The notes under the pieces: generated by a model
Told to the model about the DNA's origin: nothing
Database searches by the model: none
Seen by the model: only the letters and a program-made list of their open reading frames with translations
In this document: positions 63,354-64,000 of the stretch, piece by piece
How the letters are laid out: the number at the start of each line of letters is the position of its first letter
Position numbering within the stretch: the first letter of the stretch is position 1
Made by a program: the position numbers and the translations under genes
Assembly: GCF_040183065.1 (NCBI RefSeq)
Contig: NC_091122.1
Location: 155,933,955 to 155,997,954, forward strand
DNA from: Periplaneta americana
Lineage: Eukaryota > Arthropoda > Insecta > Blattodea > Blattidae
DNA: 64,000 bases
Direction of reading: 5' to 3'

Positions 63354-64000
63354 TTGCAGGTTGCATTGACCCACTGCCACTAAAGAATGAGTTGCGGGTT
63401 GCACCGGCGAGCTTGCGCTAAGAAGAAAGATGCTTTTAGAGAATTACAGAAATGGTAACGGACATTTTTCCCGAATAGATGGCCACTTTATTGTTTCACG
63501 TTATACGTGTCCTAGAAGGCAGTCGAACCCACGACTTCCATGCATCGTTAGCACTGCACATTCCACTTATACTGCCAATTAAATATTTTATCATTGGCAG
63601 TTCTTCATCGATATGATAAAGACGTTTACTTTTATGATACATTGATACACGTCTAATACGTTTCTTTCGTATCGCAATTATTGGCATGGGTACGAACTTG
63701 ATTATAAATAAGCTGTAACAATTACGAAAATAACACCATCATTTACTTGAACACCACTTCAGAATTTGCAAACCAAATTTCAGAAGTGTAGCTAATTGGA
63801 GCTATTAAATAGGGTGTGCAGAGACCATACGATAATTTTCTCACAAGAGGGAGATGAATTAAAAAGAAGAATAAGAAAACTGTAGACGGGAAAATACAAC
63901 AGCGGAGTGAATGATACCAAGAACAAACGAAAACTTCTTAAAGAGAATTTCTCATGGTTTCATATTATCTTCGAAGACGTATGGTGTTTGGGGGAGGAGA
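63354..64000. other. Unassigned; tRNA-like relic 63505-63560
   Basis: On the minus strand TGCAGTGCTAACGATG is followed by GTGGGTTCGACTGCC, a possible SINE head. The remainder to the window end has no recognised gene or repeat. Confidence 0.35.

Overview
This 64 kb window looks like intergenic or intronic DNA from a large, repeat-rich animal genome, most likely an insect. I favour Blattodea (cockroach or termite). The tRNA-derived SINEs and the RTE-like LINE 3' fragments with TAAG tails match my recollection of cockroach repeats; this is recall, not a database result. The base composition is AT-rich. There is no bacterial gene organisation, no operon, and no exon of a host gene that I can recognise. 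Almost every open reading frame is short, low-complexity, or a decayed retrotransposon or transposase remnant.

Repeat families, with nicknames used in this answer only. SINE-A (about 240 bp; a dozen copies), SINE-B (four copies) and SINE-C have different tRNA-like heads but share a 3' module containing a GACGCT/AGCGTC inverted repeat. A and B also share their central body. SINE-D (about 335 bp, three copies), SINE-E, SINE-F and SINE-G are further tRNA-derived elements. LINE-X and LINE-Z are 5'-truncated RTE-like fragments, and Z ends in (TAAG)n. LINE-Y is Jockey/CR1-like and ends in (ATT)n. LINE-V, LINE-W and LINE-T are single decayed copies. At least 18 terminal-inverted-repeat (TIR) or fold-back DNA elements are present. 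For several, the superfamily can be proposed from target-site duplications read against an interrupted, known repeat: TTAA (piggyBac-like), TTA/TAA (PIF/Harbinger-like), 8 bp (hAT-like) and TA (Tc1/mariner-like).

Layout. 1-2.75 kb: two copies of a 0.75 kb TTAA fold-back element, one inside a SINE-B that also carries a SINE-A. 2.75-12 kb: truncated LINE-X/LINE-Z copies and SINE-A. 12.3-13.5 kb: a degenerate minisatellite open in several frames. 13.8-26.5 kb: SINEs and TIR elements of about 0.2-1.3 kb. 27.4-28.5 kb: a 916 bp element between 128 bp direct repeats. 29.7-31.6 kb: RTE-like RT relics. 33-34.6 kb polypurine and 38.6-40.8 kb polypyrimidine tracts flank a (CATAT)n block with two oppositely oriented SINE-A copies. 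41.5-46.3 kb: nested SINE-B and DNA elements. 46.6-56.5 kb: LINE-X and LINE-Y, partly nested. 56.8-59.2 kb: fold-back elements. 61.2-62.1 kb: a compound AAT array. 62.1-63.4 kb: SINE-E, LINE-Z and a mariner-like end.

Nothing here behaves as a multi-gene system. The informative content is insertion history (who jumped into whom, with readable target duplications), the shared SINE 3' module, a fold-back element whose two arms each carry a Pol III B-box, and a few low-repeat GC-richer islands that could be host regulatory or exonic DNA.
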